A stretch of DNA of 64,000 nt from Pseudomonas urmiensis (GCF_014268815.2 NZ_JABWRE020000001.1:811001-875000); one strand, 5' to 3'. Positions 29,316 to 38,971 are shown, counted from the first letter of the stretch. The notes: generated by a model not told the origin, from the sequence alone. Numbers and translations are program-made.

Positions 29316-30323
29316 ATGCTCGCTCTCGGCAAATTGCTTGAGCTGACCCTGACCGATCACGAACCGGCCGAGAAGACCCAAGTGACCACCCGGGGCGTGC
29401 GTTTGCGCTGGCTGGGCGAGGGGGCGTTGGAAGTACGCCCGCCTGAAGGCGAGGATTGCGGCCTCGACCTGCTGTTGTCAGCCGGCATCCATGGCAACGA
29501 GACGGCTCCGATCGAGCTGCTCGAGAAGTTGCTGCATGGTGTGGCCAATGGCGAGATCAGGCCGCGCGCGCGGGTGCTGTTCCTGTTCGGCAACCCGCCT
29601 GCGATCCGCAAGGGCGAGCGTTTCATCGAGCAGGATATCAACCGCCTGTTCAACGGCCGTCACGAGCTTTCCAGTGGTTTCGAAGCGTTGCGCGCCGCTG
29701 AGCTTGAGCAGTTCGCCCGGGTGTTCTTCAGCAAGCCTGAGCGCACCCGCCTGCATTACGACCTGCACACTGCTATCCGCGGCTCGAAGATCGAGCAGTT
29801 TGCGCTGTATCCGTACAAGGAAGGGCGCAAGCACTCGCGCCGCGAGCTGGCCCGCCTGGCAGCGGCGGGGATGCAGGCGGTACTGCTGCAGAGCAAGTCT
29901 TCGATCACTTTCAGTGCCTTTACCTATGAGCAGCTGGAGGCCGAAGCCTTCACCCTGGAGTTGGGCAAGGCGCGGCCATTTGGGCAGAACGAGCAAGTCA
30001 ATCTCGACCGGCTCGAGACCCGCCTGCGCCAGATCATCGAGGGCAACGAGCCGCCGACCGACGACACGCTCGATGGTTTGCAGCTGTTCAGCGTGGCGCG
30101 CGAGATCATCAAGCACAGCGACTCTTTCAACTTGCACCTGCCGACGGATATCGAAAACTTCTCCGAGTTGGCCAAAGGCTACCTGTTGGCCGAAGACCTG
30201 GCCGAGATGCGCTGGGTGGTCGAGGAGGAGGGCGCGCGGATCATTTTCCCCAACCCTAAAGTGCGTAACGGCTTGCGCGCCGGCATCCTGATCGTGCCGA
30301 CTTCTGCACAGCTGCTGGGTTGA
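29316..30323 (+). CDS. astE: Succinylglutamate desuccinylase
   Basis: AruE/AstE is a zinc hydrolase of the M14/aspartoacylase group that splits N-succinylglutamate into succinate and glutamate, the last step. The 335-residue product has the zinc motif [15 protein letters not shown] (His and Glu, about residues 61-64) and a further His in [15 protein letters not shown] (about 151); a catalytic Glu is in [14 protein letters not shown] chose the ATG at 29316, after AAGGAAA; the frame is open upstream into the 96-residue gene. A single REP lies after it. Confidence 0.95.
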   Translation: MLALGKLLELTLTDHEPAEKTQVTTRGVRLRWLGEGALEVRPPEGEDCGLDLLLSAGIHGNETAPIELLEKLLHGVANGEIRPRARVLFLFGNPPAIRKGERFIEQDINRLFNGRHELSSGFEALRAAELEQFARVFFSKPERTRLHYDLHTAIRGSKIEQFALYPYKEGRKHSRRELARLAAAGMQAVLLQSKSSITFSAFTYEQLEAEAFTLELGKARPFGQNEQVNLDRLETRLRQIIEGNEPPTDDTLDGLQLFSVAREIIKHSDSFNLHLPTDIENFSELAKGYLLAEDLAEMRWVVEEEGARIIFPNPKVRNGLRAGILIVPTSAQLLG

Positions 30324-30363
30324 GCGTGCATGTTGGCGTGACAGCGAGAACGAGAGAACAAAA

Positions 30364-30393
30364 TAGCGTGGGAGCGGGCTTGCCCCGCGATAG
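30364..30393. repeat. Single REP element after astE
   Basis: One copy with core gggagcgggcttgccccgcg and no inverted partner, 41 bp past the astE stop. It is the only marked 3' structure of the long arginine operon. Confidence 0.85.
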
Positions 30394-30637
30394 TGGTTAG
30401 CGATTCGCCCCCCGTTCTGCCACTGCACCCAAGCAAATCCTTGGATCCAAACACCGATGAAAACCTTTTAATTCACCACCTATTCCATTTTCCCTTCCCC
30501 TGAGCGGTAATTGGCTTGCCACCGGCCAAACGCTCGCCTTAGCATCCCGATCATGTTTTTGCCCGCGTTGAGCTGAAATTCCGTCCAATCGACGGTTTCC
30601 ATCGCATAAACACACTGCACCGAGATTGCAGGACCGA

Positions 30638-30643
30638 TATAAT
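30638..30643 (+). promoter_or_regulatory. -10 box of alaS
   Basis: An exact TATAAT followed by GCGGCCC lies 64 bp before the alaS ATG. The -35 region is poor (around CTGCAC at 30615). The remaining 30394-30637 shows no gene. Confidence 0.5.
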
Positions 30644-30706
30644 GCGGCCCTTTGCCGTCGTTTCGACGCGTTTGCCTTAACGGCCGCCGTTTCCGTGGAA
30701 GAACCT

Positions 30707-33331
30707 ATGAAAAGCGCAGAAATCCGTGAAGCCTTCCTCCGCTTCTTCGAGGAGCAGGGGCATACCCGAGTCGCCTCCAGCTCCCTGATTCCGGGCAATG
30801 ACCCGACCCTGCTGTTTACCAACGCCGGTATGAACCAGTTCAAGGACTGCTTCCTCGGCCAGGAAAAGCGCGCCTACACCCGCGCTGCCAGCAGCCAGAA
30901 GTGCGTACGCGCCGGCGGAAAGCACAACGACCTGGAAAACGTCGGCTACACCGCGCGTCACCACACCTTCTTCGAAATGCTGGGCAACTTCAGCTTCGGC
31001 GACTATTTCAAGCGCGACGCGATCACCTTTGCCTGGACCTTCCTGACCTCCGACAAGTGGCTGAACCTGCCCAAGGAAAAGCTCTGGGTCACCGTCTACG
31101 CCAGTGACGATGAAGCCTACGACATCTGGACCAAGGAAGTCGGCGTGCCGGCCGAGCGCATGGTGCGCATTGGCGACAACAAAGGCGCGCCCTACGCCTC
31201 CGACAACTTCTGGACCATGGGCGACACCGGCCCGTGCGGCCCATGCACCGAGATCTTCTACGATCACGGCGCCGACATCTGGGGCGGCCCACCCGGCTCG
31301 CCAGAAGAAGACGGCGACCGCTACATCGAGATCTGGAACAACGTCTTCATGCAGTTCAACCGCACCGCCGATGGCGTCCTGCATCCGCTGCCAGCGCCGT
31401 CGGTCGACACCGGCATGGGCCTGGAGCGGATCAGTGCGGTCATGCAGCACGTGCACTCGAACTACGAGATCGACCTGTTCCAGAACCTGCTGGCAGCTGC
31501 GGCCAAGGCCATCGGTTGCAGCAACGACGGCCAGGCTTCGCTGAAGGTCGTCGCCGACCATATTCGCTCCTGCGGCTTCCTGATCGCCGACGGCGTGCTG
31601 CCGTCCAATGAAGGCCGCGGCTATGTGCTGCGCCGGATCATTCGCCGTGCTTGCCGTCACGGCAACAAGCTGGGTGCCAAGGGCAGCTTCTTCTACCAGA
31701 TCGTTGCGGCACTGGCGGCCGAGATGGGCGAAGCTTTCCCTGAGCTGACCAGCCAGCAGGCGCATATCGAGCGCGTGCTCAAGGCTGAAGAAGAGCAGTT
31801 CGCCAAGACCCTCGAGCAGGGCCTGCGTATCCTCGAGCAAGACCTGTCGCAGCTTCAGGGCACTGTCGTCCCAGGCGACGTGGTGTTCAAGCTGTACGAC
31901 ACTTACGGCTTCCCGATGGACCTGACCGCTGACATCGCCCGTGAGCGCGAGCTGAGCATCGACGAGGCTGGCTTCGAGCGTGAGATGGACGCCCAGCGTG
32001 AGCGTGCCCGCTCCGCCAGCGCCTTCGGCATGGACTACAACAGCCTGGTCAAGGTCGACACCGCCACCGAGTTTCTCGGCTACGACGCCACCGAAGGCCA
32101 GGGCAAGGTCATTGCTCTGTACAAGGATGGCCAGGCGGTCGACCAGCTGGGCGAAGGCGAGCAGGGCGTTGTCGTACTGGATCGCACGCCGTTCTACGCC
32201 GAATCCGGTGGCCAGGTCGGTGACTCTGGCTACCTGCAGTCCGGCGCTGTGCGCTTCGACGTGCAAGACACTACCAAGACCGGTGGGGCATTCCTGCACC
32301 ATGGCGTTGTCGCCAGCGGTGCTCTGGTCATCGGCTCGCCGGTTGAAGCCAAGGTCGACGCCGAGGTGCAACACGCTACCTCGCTGAACCACTCGGCCAC
32401 TCACCTGTTGCACGAAGCGCTGCGTCAGGTGCTGGGTGAGCATGTCCAACAGAAGGGCTCGTTGGTCGACAGCCAGCGCCTGCGCTTTGACTTCAGTCAC
32501 TTCGAGGCGCTCAAGCCAGAGCAGATCAAGGCTCTGGAAGACATCGTCAACCGCGAAGTGCGCAAGAACACCGAGGTACTGACCGAACTGACCGATATCG
32601 AAACCGCCAAGCGCAAGGGCGCCATGGCGCTGTTCGGCGAGAAGTACGGCGATACCGTGCGCGTATTGAGCATGGGCGGCGATTTCTCGGTGGAGCTGTG
32701 CGGCGGCATCCATGCAAAGCGCACTGGCGATATCAGTGTGTTCAAGATCATCAGCGAAGGTGGCGTGGCCTCCGGTGTGCGTCGTATCGAGGCGATCACC
32801 GGCGCCGCGGCCCTGGCTTACCTGAACGCTGCCGAAGAGCAGGTCAAGGAAGCCGCGCAACTGGTCAAGGGCAACCGTGACAATCTGATCGACAAGTTGT
32901 CGGCTGTGCTGGAGCGCAACCGTCAGCTGGAGAAGCAGCTCGAGCAGCTGCAGGCCAAGGCCGCCAGCGCCGCCGGAGACGATCTCTCCAACGCGGCTGT
33001 TGAGGTCAAGGGCGCCAAGGTTCTCGCCGCACGCCTGGATGGTCAGGATGGCAAGGCCTTGCTGGCCCTGGTCGATCAGCTGAAGAACAAGCTCGGCCAT
33101 GCAGTGATCCTGCTGGGCAGCGAGCATGAGGGCAAGGTCGTGCTGGTGGCTGGCGTGACCAAAGACCTCTCCGGCCAACTCAAGGCCGGCGATCTGATGA
33201 AGCAGGCCGCTGCAGCGGTAGGCGGCAAGGGCGGTGGTCGTCCGGACATGGCCCAGGGTGGCGGCGTTGACGTCGCTGCGCTGGACAATGCCCTGGCCCT
33301 GGCTGTGCCGTTCGCCGAACAGGGGCTTTGA
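30707..33331 (+). CDS. alaS: Alanyl-tRNA synthetase
   Basis: AlaS charges tRNA-Ala and edits mischarged Ser and Gly. At 874 residues it has the usual length. Class II core about 1-250 (RxxPxxNP-type region [18 protein letters not shown], motif 3 near GMGLERI), the editing domain with [12 protein letters not shown] (His ligands, about 564) and [11 protein letters not shown] (Cys/His, about 665), and the C-terminal DHHA1 part with [15 protein letters not shown]. The ATG at 30707 ([19 protein letters not shown]) is the family start; an in-frame ATG at 30626 precedes the -10 box and is rejected. Confidence 0.97.
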   Translation: MKSAEIREAFLRFFEEQGHTRVASSSLIPGNDPTLLFTNAGMNQFKDCFLGQEKRAYTRAASSQKCVRAGGKHNDLENVGYTARHHTFFEMLGNFSFGDYFKRDAITFAWTFLTSDKWLNLPKEKLWVTVYASDDEAYDIWTKEVGVPAERMVRIGDNKGAPYASDNFWTMGDTGPCGPCTEIFYDHGADIWGGPPGSPEEDGDRYIEIWNNVFMQFNRTADGVLHPLPAPSVDTGMGLERISAVMQHVHSNYEIDLFQNLLAAAAKAIGCSNDGQASLKVVADHIRSCGFLIADGVLPSNEGRGYVLRRIIRRACRHGNKLGAKGSFFYQIVAALAAEMGEAFPELTSQQAHIERVLKAEEEQFAKTLEQGLRILEQDLSQLQGTVVPGDVVFKLYDTYGFPMDLTADIARERELSIDEAGFEREMDAQRERARSASAFGMDYNSLVKVDTATEFLGYDATEGQGKVIALYKDGQAVDQLGEGEQGVVVLDRTPFYAESGGQVGDSGYLQSGAVRFDVQDTTKTGGAFLHHGVVASGALVIGSPVEAKVDAEVQHATSLNHSATHLLHEALRQVLGEHVQQKGSLVDSQRLRFDFSHFEALKPEQIKALEDIVNREVRKNTEVLTELTDIETAKRKGAMALFGEKYGDTVRVLSMGGDFSVELCGGIHAKRTGDISVFKIISEGGVASGVRRIEAITGAAALAYLNAAEEQVKEAAQLVKGNRDNLIDKLSAVLERNRQLEKQLEQLQAKAASAAGDDLSNAAVEVKGAKVLAARLDGQDGKALLALVDQLKNKLGHAVILLGSEHEGKVVLVAGVTKDLSGQLKAGDLMKQAAAAVGGKGGGRPDMAQGGGVDVAALDNALALAVPFAEQGL

Positions 33332-33332
33332 G

Positions 33333-33369
33333 ATGAAGCGGCCCGCTGTCTAGTAGCGGGCCGCTTCAT
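33333..33369 (+). terminator. Long hairpin after alaS
   Basis: A perfect 15-bp stem, ATGAAGCGGCCCGCT and its inverse, with a 7-base loop starts one base after the alaS stop. It lacks a T-run, so read-through into lysC is likely; it may act as a partial terminator. Confidence 0.75.
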
Positions 33370-33416
33370 GTTGGATTGATTATTGGGTGCCCATCGTGGG
33401 CAGAGGCAGCTTTGAA

Positions 33417-34652
33417 ATGGCGTTGATCGTACAGAAATTTGGCGGCACCTCTGTCGGTTCCATCGAACGAATCGAGCAGGTTGCCGACAAGGTCAAGAAA
33501 TTCCGTGACGCGGGCGATGACCTGGTGGTTGTGCTGTCGGCCATGAGCGGGGAAACCAACCGCCTGCTGGACCTGGCCAAGCAGATCAGCGACAAGCCGG
33601 TTCCGCGTGAACTGGATGTGATCGTCTCGACTGGCGAGCAGGTGACAATTGCCCTGCTGGCCATGGCCTTGATCAAGCGTGGCGTGGATGCGGTGTCCTA
33701 CACCGGCAACCAGGTGCGCATCCTCACCGACAGCGCGCACAACAAGGCGCGCATCCTGCAGATCGACGACCAGAAGATCCGTGCCGACCTCAAGGCAGGT
33801 CGCGTGGTGGTGGTGGCCGGTTTCCAGGGTGTCGACGAGCACGGCAGCATTACCACCCTGGGCCGTGGCGGCTCGGACACCACCGGTGTGGCCCTGGCCG
33901 CGGCGCTCAAGGCCGACGAATGCCAGATCTACACCGATGTCGATGGTGTCTACACCACCGACCCGCGTGTTGTGCCCCAGGCCCGTCGCCTGGAGAAGAT
34001 CACCTTCGAAGAGATGCTGGAAATGGCCAGCCTCGGTTCCAAGGTGCTGCAGATTCGCTCGGTGGAGTTCGCCGGCAAGTACAACGTCCCGCTGCGCGTG
34101 CTGCACAGCTTCAAGGAGGGTCCAGGTACCCTCATTACCATTGATGAAGAGGAATCCATGGAACAGCCGATCATTTCCGGTATCGCCTTCAACCGTGATG
34201 AGGCCAAGCTGACCATTCGTGGCGTACCGGATACCCCGGGCGTTGCCTTCAAGATCCTCGGCCCGATCAGCGCTTCGAACATCGAAGTGGACATGATCGT
34301 GCAGAACGTCGCGCACGATAACACCACCGACTTCACCTTCACTGTGCACCGCAACGAATACGAAGCGGCGCTCAAGGTACTTGAGAATACTGCTCGTGAG
34401 ATCGGTGCCCGTGAAGTGATCGGCGACACCAAGATCGCCAAGGTTTCCATCGTTGGTGTTGGCATGCGCTCGCACGCCGGTGTTGCCAGCCGCATGTTCG
34501 AAGCGCTGGCCAAGGAGAGCATCAACATCCAGATGATCTCCACCTCCGAGATCAAGGTCTCGGTGGTCATCGAAGAGAAGTACCTGGAGCTGGCGGTGCG
34601 TGCCCTGCACACCGCGTTCGAGCTGGACGCCCCTGCCCGTCAGGGCGAGTAA
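33417..34652 (+). CDS. lysC: Aspartate kinase
   Basis: LysC phosphorylates aspartate at the start of the lysine, threonine and methionine routes. The 411-residue product has the kinase domain (KFGGTSVGSIERI at the N-terminus, STGEQVT, GRGGSDTTG near residue 155) and two ACT domains after about residue 265 that sense lysine and threonine. The ATG at 33417 gives the conserved start MALIVQKFGG. Within the gene an ATG at 34158 with AGAGGA before it would give a separate beta subunit of 164 residues beginning MEQPIISGIAFNRDEA, as known for alpha2-beta2 aspartokinases. Confidence 0.96.
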   Translation: MALIVQKFGGTSVGSIERIEQVADKVKKFRDAGDDLVVVLSAMSGETNRLLDLAKQISDKPVPRELDVIVSTGEQVTIALLAMALIKRGVDAVSYTGNQVRILTDSAHNKARILQIDDQKIRADLKAGRVVVVAGFQGVDEHGSITTLGRGGSDTTGVALAAALKADECQIYTDVDGVYTTDPRVVPQARRLEKITFEEMLEMASLGSKVLQIRSVEFAGKYNVPLRVLHSFKEGPGTLITIDEEESMEQPIISGIAFNRDEAKLTIRGVPDTPGVAFKILGPISASNIEVDMIVQNVAHDNTTDFTFTVHRNEYEAALKVLENTAREIGAREVIGDTKIAKVSIVGVGMRSHAGVASRMFEALAKESINIQMISTSEIKVSVVIEEKYLELAVRALHTAFELDAPARQGE

Positions 34653-34666
34653 GGCGTTGCCTCGGG

Positions 34667-34690
34667 AAGGGCGCGGCTTGCCGCGCCCTT
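34667..34690 (+). terminator. Hairpin after lysC
   Basis: A 10-bp perfect stem AAGGGCGCGG / CCGCGCCCTT with loop CTTG, 14 bp after the lysC stop, followed by CGCGTTT. Probable terminator. Confidence 0.75.
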
Positions 34691-34822
34691 CGCGTTTCTG
34701 GATGCCATGGAGAGTCCTGTCCTACTCATCATGGCAGCCACACGGGCCCTGCCTTCGTCCCTGGTGCACGGCCCGGCTATCACAGACTGTAATCCCTGAT
34801 TGAACTGCGTAAGGAGAAAGCT

Positions 34823-35011
34823 ATGTTGATTCTGACTCGTCGGTGCGCCGAGAGCCTGATCATTGGTGACGGTGAGATCACCGTTACGGTCCTGGGTGTC
34901 AAAGGCAACCAGGTACGTATTGGCGTCAGCGCCCCTAAGGAAGTGGCCGTTCACCGCGAGGAAATCTACCTGCGAATCAAGAAAGAGAAGGATGAGGAGC
35001 CAAGCCTTTAA
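34823..35011 (+). CDS. csrA: Carbon storage regulator CsrA/RsmA
   Basis: A 62-residue RNA-binding dimer that binds GGA motifs in mRNA leaders and controls secretion, motility and biofilm genes; small RNAs of the RsmY/Z type counter it. The family sequence is complete: [16 protein letters not shown], then [27 protein letters not shown] with the key Arg in VHREEIY. The ATG at 34823 follows AAGGAG. Position behind alaS-lysC and before tRNA-Ser is the rsmA locus of pseudomonads as I recall it. Confidence 0.97.
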   Translation: MLILTRRCAESLIIGDGEITVTVLGVKGNQVRIGVSAPKEVAVHREEIYLRIKKEKDEEPSL

Positions 35012-35040
35012 TTCTTTTGAAGTTTTTTTCAAAAAAAGGG

Positions 35041-35069
35041 TTGCAAACGAGGAGGAGGCTGTTTAATAT
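35041..35069 (+). promoter_or_regulatory. Promoter of tRNA-Ser
   Basis: TTGCAA and TAATAT with a 17-bp spacer, 15 bp before the tRNA. An A/T-rich weak hairpin that may end csrA lies just before it (about 35012-35038). Confidence 0.8.
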
Positions 35070-35083
35070 TCGCCTCGTGTTGC

Positions 35084-35174
35084 GGTGAGGTGGCCGAGTG
35101 GCCGAAGGCGCTCCCCTGCTAAGGGAGTATACCTCATAAGGGTATCGGGGGTTCGAATCCCCCCTTCACCGCCA
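35084..35174 (+). tRNA. tRNA-Ser (anticodon GCT)
   Basis: A 91-nt class II tRNA. Acceptor GGTGAGG pairs with CCTTCACC (with wobble), the anticodon loop CTGCTAA gives GCT, a long variable arm (TATACCTCATAAGGGTATC) follows, the T-loop is GTTCGAATC, and the encoded CCA ends the gene. It decodes AGC/AGU. Confidence 0.97.
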
Positions 35175-35239
35175 TTATTTGCGTAGGGCGCTTCAGCTGG
35201 ACAAGGTTGCTAAGTCGTTGAAATTAAACGAAAAAGTAC

Positions 35240-35267
35240 TTGTCAAAACGGTAAAGCGAACTATAAT
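35240..35267 (+). promoter_or_regulatory. Promoter of the tRNA-Arg array
   Basis: TTGTCA and TATAAT are 16 bp apart, and the first tRNA-Arg starts 15 bp later. Confidence 0.85.
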
Positions 35268-35281
35268 GCGCGGCAAGAATT

Positions 35282-35358
35282 GGACTCATAGCTCAGCTGG
35301 ATAGAGTACTCGGCTACGAACCGAGCGGTCGCAGGTTCGAATCCTGCTGAGTCCACCA
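35282..35358 (+). tRNA. tRNA-Arg (ACG), copy 1
   Basis: 77 nt including CCA. Acceptor GGACTCA / TGAGTCC, anticodon loop CTACGAA with anticodon ACG (A34 is read as inosine), T-loop GTTCGAATC. First of three identical copies, also at 35431 and 35581. Confidence 0.97.
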
Positions 35359-35430
35359 TACAACATGACGATTTTGCTTGCAGGGTCGGATTGTATAACC
35401 AGTGGTAATCTGGTCTAAAACTACCAACTT

Positions 35431-35507
35431 GGACTCATAGCTCAGCTGGATAGAGTACTCGGCTACGAACCGAGCGGTCGCAGGTTCGAATCCTGCTGAG
35501 TCCACCA
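35431..35507 (+). tRNA. tRNA-Arg (ACG), copy 2
   Basis: Identical to copy 1. The spacers around copies 2 and 3 also resemble each other (ending ccagtggtaa...ctaccaactt), which shows that a unit of about 150 bp was duplicated. Confidence 0.97.
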
Positions 35508-35580
35508 TATAGCGCGGCGATTGTGCTTGCACGGTCGCCTTGTTTCAACCAGTGGTAACCTGGTCTAAAACTACCAACTT

Positions 35581-35657
35581 GGACTCATAGCTCAGCTGGA
35601 TAGAGTACTCGGCTACGAACCGAGCGGTCGCAGGTTCGAATCCTGCTGAGTCCACCA
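35581..35657 (+). tRNA. tRNA-Arg (ACG), copy 3
   Basis: Identical to copies 1 and 2, last of the array, followed directly by a strong terminator. The three copies probably form one transcript. Confidence 0.97.
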
Positions 35658-35665
35658 TATACAGC

Positions 35666-35694
35666 AAAAAGCCCGCTTTTATAGCGGGCTTTTT
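35666..35694 (+). terminator. Terminator of the tRNA-Arg array
   Basis: AAAAAGCCCGCT / AGCGGGCTTTTT, a 12-bp stem with a 5-base loop and a T-run. Confidence 0.93.
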
Positions 35695-36067
35695 GTTTTC
35701 CGCTATTCACTGAATTGTCAGTGATGTCCAGCTAGACTCTCAGATAAGCCCTCTAGGCCTGCAGCGCCTAGGCGAGCGATCATCATCTTACGGCTTGAAC
35801 ATTGTCTGTGCTTTTTTATGGGCAGCCGCCGTCGCACTGATGGCTTCGAGCGTTGTCATAGCTTTATCGCGCAAACGATTGTTCTTGCCAAAAATTTAAG
35901 CGATCTGACAGCTGTTGCAGTGTATGATTGCGCCCGTCAGCCCCGCCGGGGCTTGTGGAATACCACCATGGACTTACCCAGTAGTTACTCCCTAACACGA
36001 TTTGCCAAGTTAGATCTGACCGATTGATTCCCCCGGCGTGCTCCGCTGCTGGGAGTGGAGTTCGCCT
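35695..36067 (+). other. Long leader region of mgtE
   Basis: About 370 bp with no supported gene. A TATGAT box (35923-35928) preceded by TG and followed by GCGCC may be the -10 of mgtE; it has no clear -35. It would give a leader of some 130 nt that includes the small hairpin AGCCCC/GGGGCT at 35939-35953. I see no known Mg riboswitch. An open frame at 35818-36027 shows no ribosome site and unlike composition. Confidence 0.4.
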
Positions 36068-37510
36068 ATGACCGAAGTAGAAGTAAAGAAAGCCCAAGAG
36101 AGCCTGCAGGATCGCCTGGCTCAGGTGATCGATCTATTGCAGCGCCAGCGGGTAGTTGAAGACCTGACTCATCGCCAGGAAGGTCATCACCATGACCTGG
36201 TGGAAAATCTTGTCCACCGCCAGAATCTGGTTGAGCTGCAACGCAAGCTCGACGATCTGCACCCCGCCGACATCGCCTACATTCTCGAGGCCCTGCCGCT
36301 CGACGACCGTCTGACCGTTTGGCAGCTGGTTCGCTCCGAGCGCGATGGCGACATCCTCCTTGAAGTGTCCGACGCGGTCCGTCAGACCCTGATCGCCGAT
36401 ATGGACGATCACGAGCTGCTCGCCGCCGCCAAGGAGATGGACGCTGACGAACTGGCGGACCTCGCTCCTGAGCTGCCGCGTGATGTCGTTCATGAGCTGA
36501 TGGAAACCCTCGATGCCCAGCAGCGCGAACGCGTCCGTTCGGCCCTGAGCTACGACGAGGAGCAAGTGGGTGCGCTGATGGACTTCGAGATGGTCACCAT
36601 CCGCGAAGACGTCAGTCTTGAGGTGGTATTGCGTTACCTGCGCCGTCTCAAAGAGCTGCCTGGCCACACCGACAAACTGTTCGTAGTCGACTACGACGGT
36701 ATCCTCAAGGGCGTGCTGCCGATCAAGCGTCTGCTGGTCAACGATCCGGACAAGCAGGTGGCCGAAGTAATGGCGACCGATCCGGTGTCGTTCCATCCGG
36801 ACGAAGATGCCTACGATGCGGCCCAGGCCTTTGAGCGTTACGACTTGGTTTCCGCGCCGGTAGTAGACAAGAGCGACCGCCTGATCGGCCGTTTGACTAT
36901 CGATGAAATGGTCGACCTGATTCGTGAGGAGAGCGAGAGCGAAGTCCTCAACATGGCTGGTCTGCGTGAAGAGGAAGATATCTTCGCCTCGGTCTGGCGT
37001 TCGCTGCGCAACCGTTGGGCGTGGCTGGCGATCAACCTGGTGACTGCGTTTCTCGCTTCGCGGGTGATCGGGTTGTTCGAAGGTTCCATCGAGAAGCTGG
37101 TGGCGCTCGCGGCATTGATGCCGATCGTGGCGGGCATTGGCGGCAACTCGGGCAACCAGACCATCACCATGATCGTCCGCGCCATGGCCCTGGACCAAGT
37201 CAGCCCGGGCAACACCGCGCGGCTAATGCGCAAAGAGCTGGCTGTATCTCTGATCAACGGCCTGATCTGGGGTGGGGTGATCGGGGCGGTGGCGTACTGG
37301 CTCTACGGTAGCTGGTCACTTGGGCTGGTAATGACCGGGGCGATGACCTTGAACCTGCTGTTGGCAGCATTGATGGGCGTATTGATTCCAATGACCCTGG
37401 CGCGTCTGGGGCGCGACCCGGCAATGGGCGCGAGCGTGATGATCACTGCAGTGACCGACAGTGGTGGTTTCTTCATCTTCCTTGGCTTGGCCACCTTGTT
37501 CCTCATGTAA
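36068..37510 (+). CDS. mgtE: Magnesium transporter MgtE
   Basis: A 480-residue Mg2+ channel of the inner membrane. Order: MgtE N domain of stacked acidic helices (about 45-150, LDDLHPADIAYILEALPLDDR in parts), two CBS domains that sense Mg2+ (about 155-285, MATDPVSFHPDEDAYDAAQ), then about five membrane helices (315-480) with the pore signature ALMPIVAGIGGNSGNQT and PMTLARLGRDPA. The ATG at 36068 follows GGAGTGGAG. Its 3' end meets amrZ at a shared terminator. Confidence 0.96.
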   Translation: MTEVEVKKAQESLQDRLAQVIDLLQRQRVVEDLTHRQEGHHHDLVENLVHRQNLVELQRKLDDLHPADIAYILEALPLDDRLTVWQLVRSERDGDILLEVSDAVRQTLIADMDDHELLAAAKEMDADELADLAPELPRDVVHELMETLDAQQRERVRSALSYDEEQVGALMDFEMVTIREDVSLEVVLRYLRRLKELPGHTDKLFVVDYDGILKGVLPIKRLLVNDPDKQVAEVMATDPVSFHPDEDAYDAAQAFERYDLVSAPVVDKSDRLIGRLTIDEMVDLIREESESEVLNMAGLREEEDIFASVWRSLRNRWAWLAINLVTAFLASRVIGLFEGSIEKLVALAALMPIVAGIGGNSGNQTITMIVRAMALDQVSPGNTARLMRKELAVSLINGLIWGGVIGAVAYWLYGSWSLGLVMTGAMTLNLLLAALMGVLIPMTLARLGRDPAMGASVMITAVTDSGGFFIFLGLATLFLM

Positions 37511-37530
37511 GTGAGCAAACTACAGACGAA

Positions 37531-37560
37531 AAAAAGCCAGCATTAGCTGGCTCTTTTTTT
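37531..37560. terminator. Bidirectional terminator mgtE / amrZ
   Basis: Stem AGCCAGC / GCTGGCT with loop ATTA, a run of A before and of T after, between convergent genes. Confidence 0.9.
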
Positions 37561-37575
37561 GACCGCTGGAAGGGA

Positions 37576-37902
37576 TCAGGACGCGTCAGCGGCCATTTCC
37601 ACGTCGTGGGCGATCAGTGCCACCAGGGCATTTTGCTGGCGGTGAGAGAGCTGACGGAAGCGCTGCAACAGCTCGCGCTCGTGCAGGCTCAGCTCTGGGC
37701 TATCCAAACGCATGCTCAGCTCGTCGCCCAGTGCGCCTTCCTGGATAAGACTCTGTTCCAGGCGGGCGATGATCTCGGAGTTCATGCTGCGGTGATGGTT
37801 GCGGGCTACCTCGGCAATGCGCTCACGCATCCCGTCAGGCAGGCGGACGACAAACTTGTCAGCGGTGCGGCTCGAATAGATAGCCTGTTTCATTGGGCGC
37901 AT
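37576..37902 (-). CDS. amrZ: Ribbon-helix-helix regulator AmrZ
   Basis: A 108-residue Arc-type DNA-binding protein. The ribbon-helix-helix part is [32 protein letters not shown] (residues about 12-45, given here in pieces: [26 protein letters not shown]), followed by the C-terminal tetramerisation segment [25 protein letters not shown]. Length and sequence agree with AmrZ (AlgZ), which controls alginate, motility and c-di-GMP genes in Pseudomonas. The ATG at 37902 gives MRPMKQ, the AmrZ start; the frame is open to 37992. The product links well with the flagellar block and with the nearby GGDEF gene. Confidence 0.93.
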   Translation of the reverse strand: MRPMKQAIYSSRTADKFVVRLPDGMRERIAEVARNHHRSMNSEIIARLEQSLIQEGALGDELSMRLDSPELSLHERELLQRFRQLSHRQQNALVALIAHDVEMAADAS

Positions 37903-38246
37903 ATAAATTGACCGGTTTACTGGTTCAGGGGAAGCGGTTCTCAAATTGGCCGCACGGTGGAAGTACGACCGTGGCGACGACAAAATGTTCAACCGTCATG
38001 TAATTTTGGGTGTTCATCTTGCCTCAATGTCGCCGTTTCCTTGGCGTCAATTCTGTGACAAATAGTGATCCGGATAAAGGCTTTTTGCCAGTACCAATTA
38101 TCAGAAATGAGCACTGGTTTGAAAAGTTTTGCTTTTGTCGGATGGTCTTGACGTCAGACCTTTGTCGTCAAAATCTGGTAACGGGCGGCAAAGGCAGGGG
38201 AAAACACCTAGAATGCGCAGGTTCCCTATTAGAGAGCATAGTGGCT
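37903..38246. other. Region between amrZ and phnN
   Basis: About 340 bp between divergent genes with no supported ORF. It is AT-richer than the genes. A TAGAAT box at 38211-38216 followed by GCGC may be the -10 of phnN. AmrZ is known to control its own gene, so an AmrZ site could be here, but I cannot assign one by eye. Confidence 0.4.
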
Positions 38247-38858
38247 ATGCAACATGACGCAAGCGGCGTTCCGACTAAGACAGGGCGCCTGATATTCCTG
38301 ATTGGACCCTCTGGATCGGGAAAAGATTCCCTGATTGACGCTGCTCGCGCGAAATTGACTACGCACGGCGTCGAAGTTGCCCGCAGGGTCATTACCCGCT
38401 CGGCAGAGGCCAAGGGCGAATCGGCTCACGGCGTGACCCCGGAGCAATTCGAAGCGATGCGCGAGGCCGGGCAGTTTGCCATGTATTGGCGTGCTAATGG
38501 CCTTGCGTACGGCATACCTGCGCAGATTGACCGTTGGTTGGAAGCGGGGCATCACGTTTTGGTCAATGGCTCGCGTGGTTATCTGGCTGAGGCCCGTCGG
38601 CGCTATCCCAATCTACTGGCAATTCGCCTGGATGTTGCCCCGCAGGTGCTACGACAACGGCTGCTGGCGCGCGGTCGGGAAACGCTCGAAGAGATCGAGC
38701 ACCGTCTGCAACGTAATGCCCAGCTAGCCAAGCACGATGATCAGAGTGTGCAGGTGCTGGACAACTCGAGCACGTTGCACAAGGCGGTCATGGGATTGTT
38801 TGACTTGCTGCATCGTCAGGGCTTGCTTAAGGCCGCAGAGCAGGGCCACGCCTGCTAG
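38247..38858 (+). CDS. phnN: Ribose 1,5-bisphosphate phosphokinase PhnN
   Basis: A 203-residue P-loop kinase. The Walker A motif is IGPSGSGKDSL (about residue 19), and the guanylate-kinase-like core is typical of PhnN, which phosphorylates ribose 1,5-bisphosphate to PRPP in phosphonate breakdown. Notably no other phn genes are near, so it may have a housekeeping role in PRPP supply. The ATG at 38247 has AGAGAG about ten bases before it; a GTG at 38241 is the alternative and an upstream frame to 38010 is rejected as non-coding. Confidence 0.85.
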   Translation: MQHDASGVPTKTGRLIFLIGPSGSGKDSLIDAARAKLTTHGVEVARRVITRSAEAKGESAHGVTPEQFEAMREAGQFAMYWRANGLAYGIPAQIDRWLEAGHHVLVNGSRGYLAEARRRYPNLLAIRLDVAPQVLRQRLLARGRETLEEIEHRLQRNAQLAKHDDQSVQVLDNSSTLHKAVMGLFDLLHRQGLLKAAEQGHAC

Positions 38859-38971
38859 AACTCAGAGAAAAGGATTACCTGCAAAAAGCCCGAATCAAGC
38901 ATGACAAACGCCAGCCTGCTGGTTAACATGCTCGCCGTCACGCCCGTTCGTCAGTCATTGACGGCACCTGT

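Larger units (their letters stand above)
35282..35657 (+). repeat. Tandem 150-bp tRNA-Arg units
   Basis: Starts are at 35282, 35431 and 35581 (spacing 149 and 150 bp). The tRNA parts are identical and the spacers are diverged in their first 40 bases and almost identical in their last 30. Confidence 0.9.

Noticed and set aside
30677..33178. An 833-codon open frame antisense to alaS
   Set aside because: Shadow of a conserved gene; the sense strand has all AlaRS motifs.
35818..36027. A 69-codon open frame upstream of mgtE
   Set aside because: No ribosome site, and the likely mgtE -10 box and leader hairpin fall inside it.
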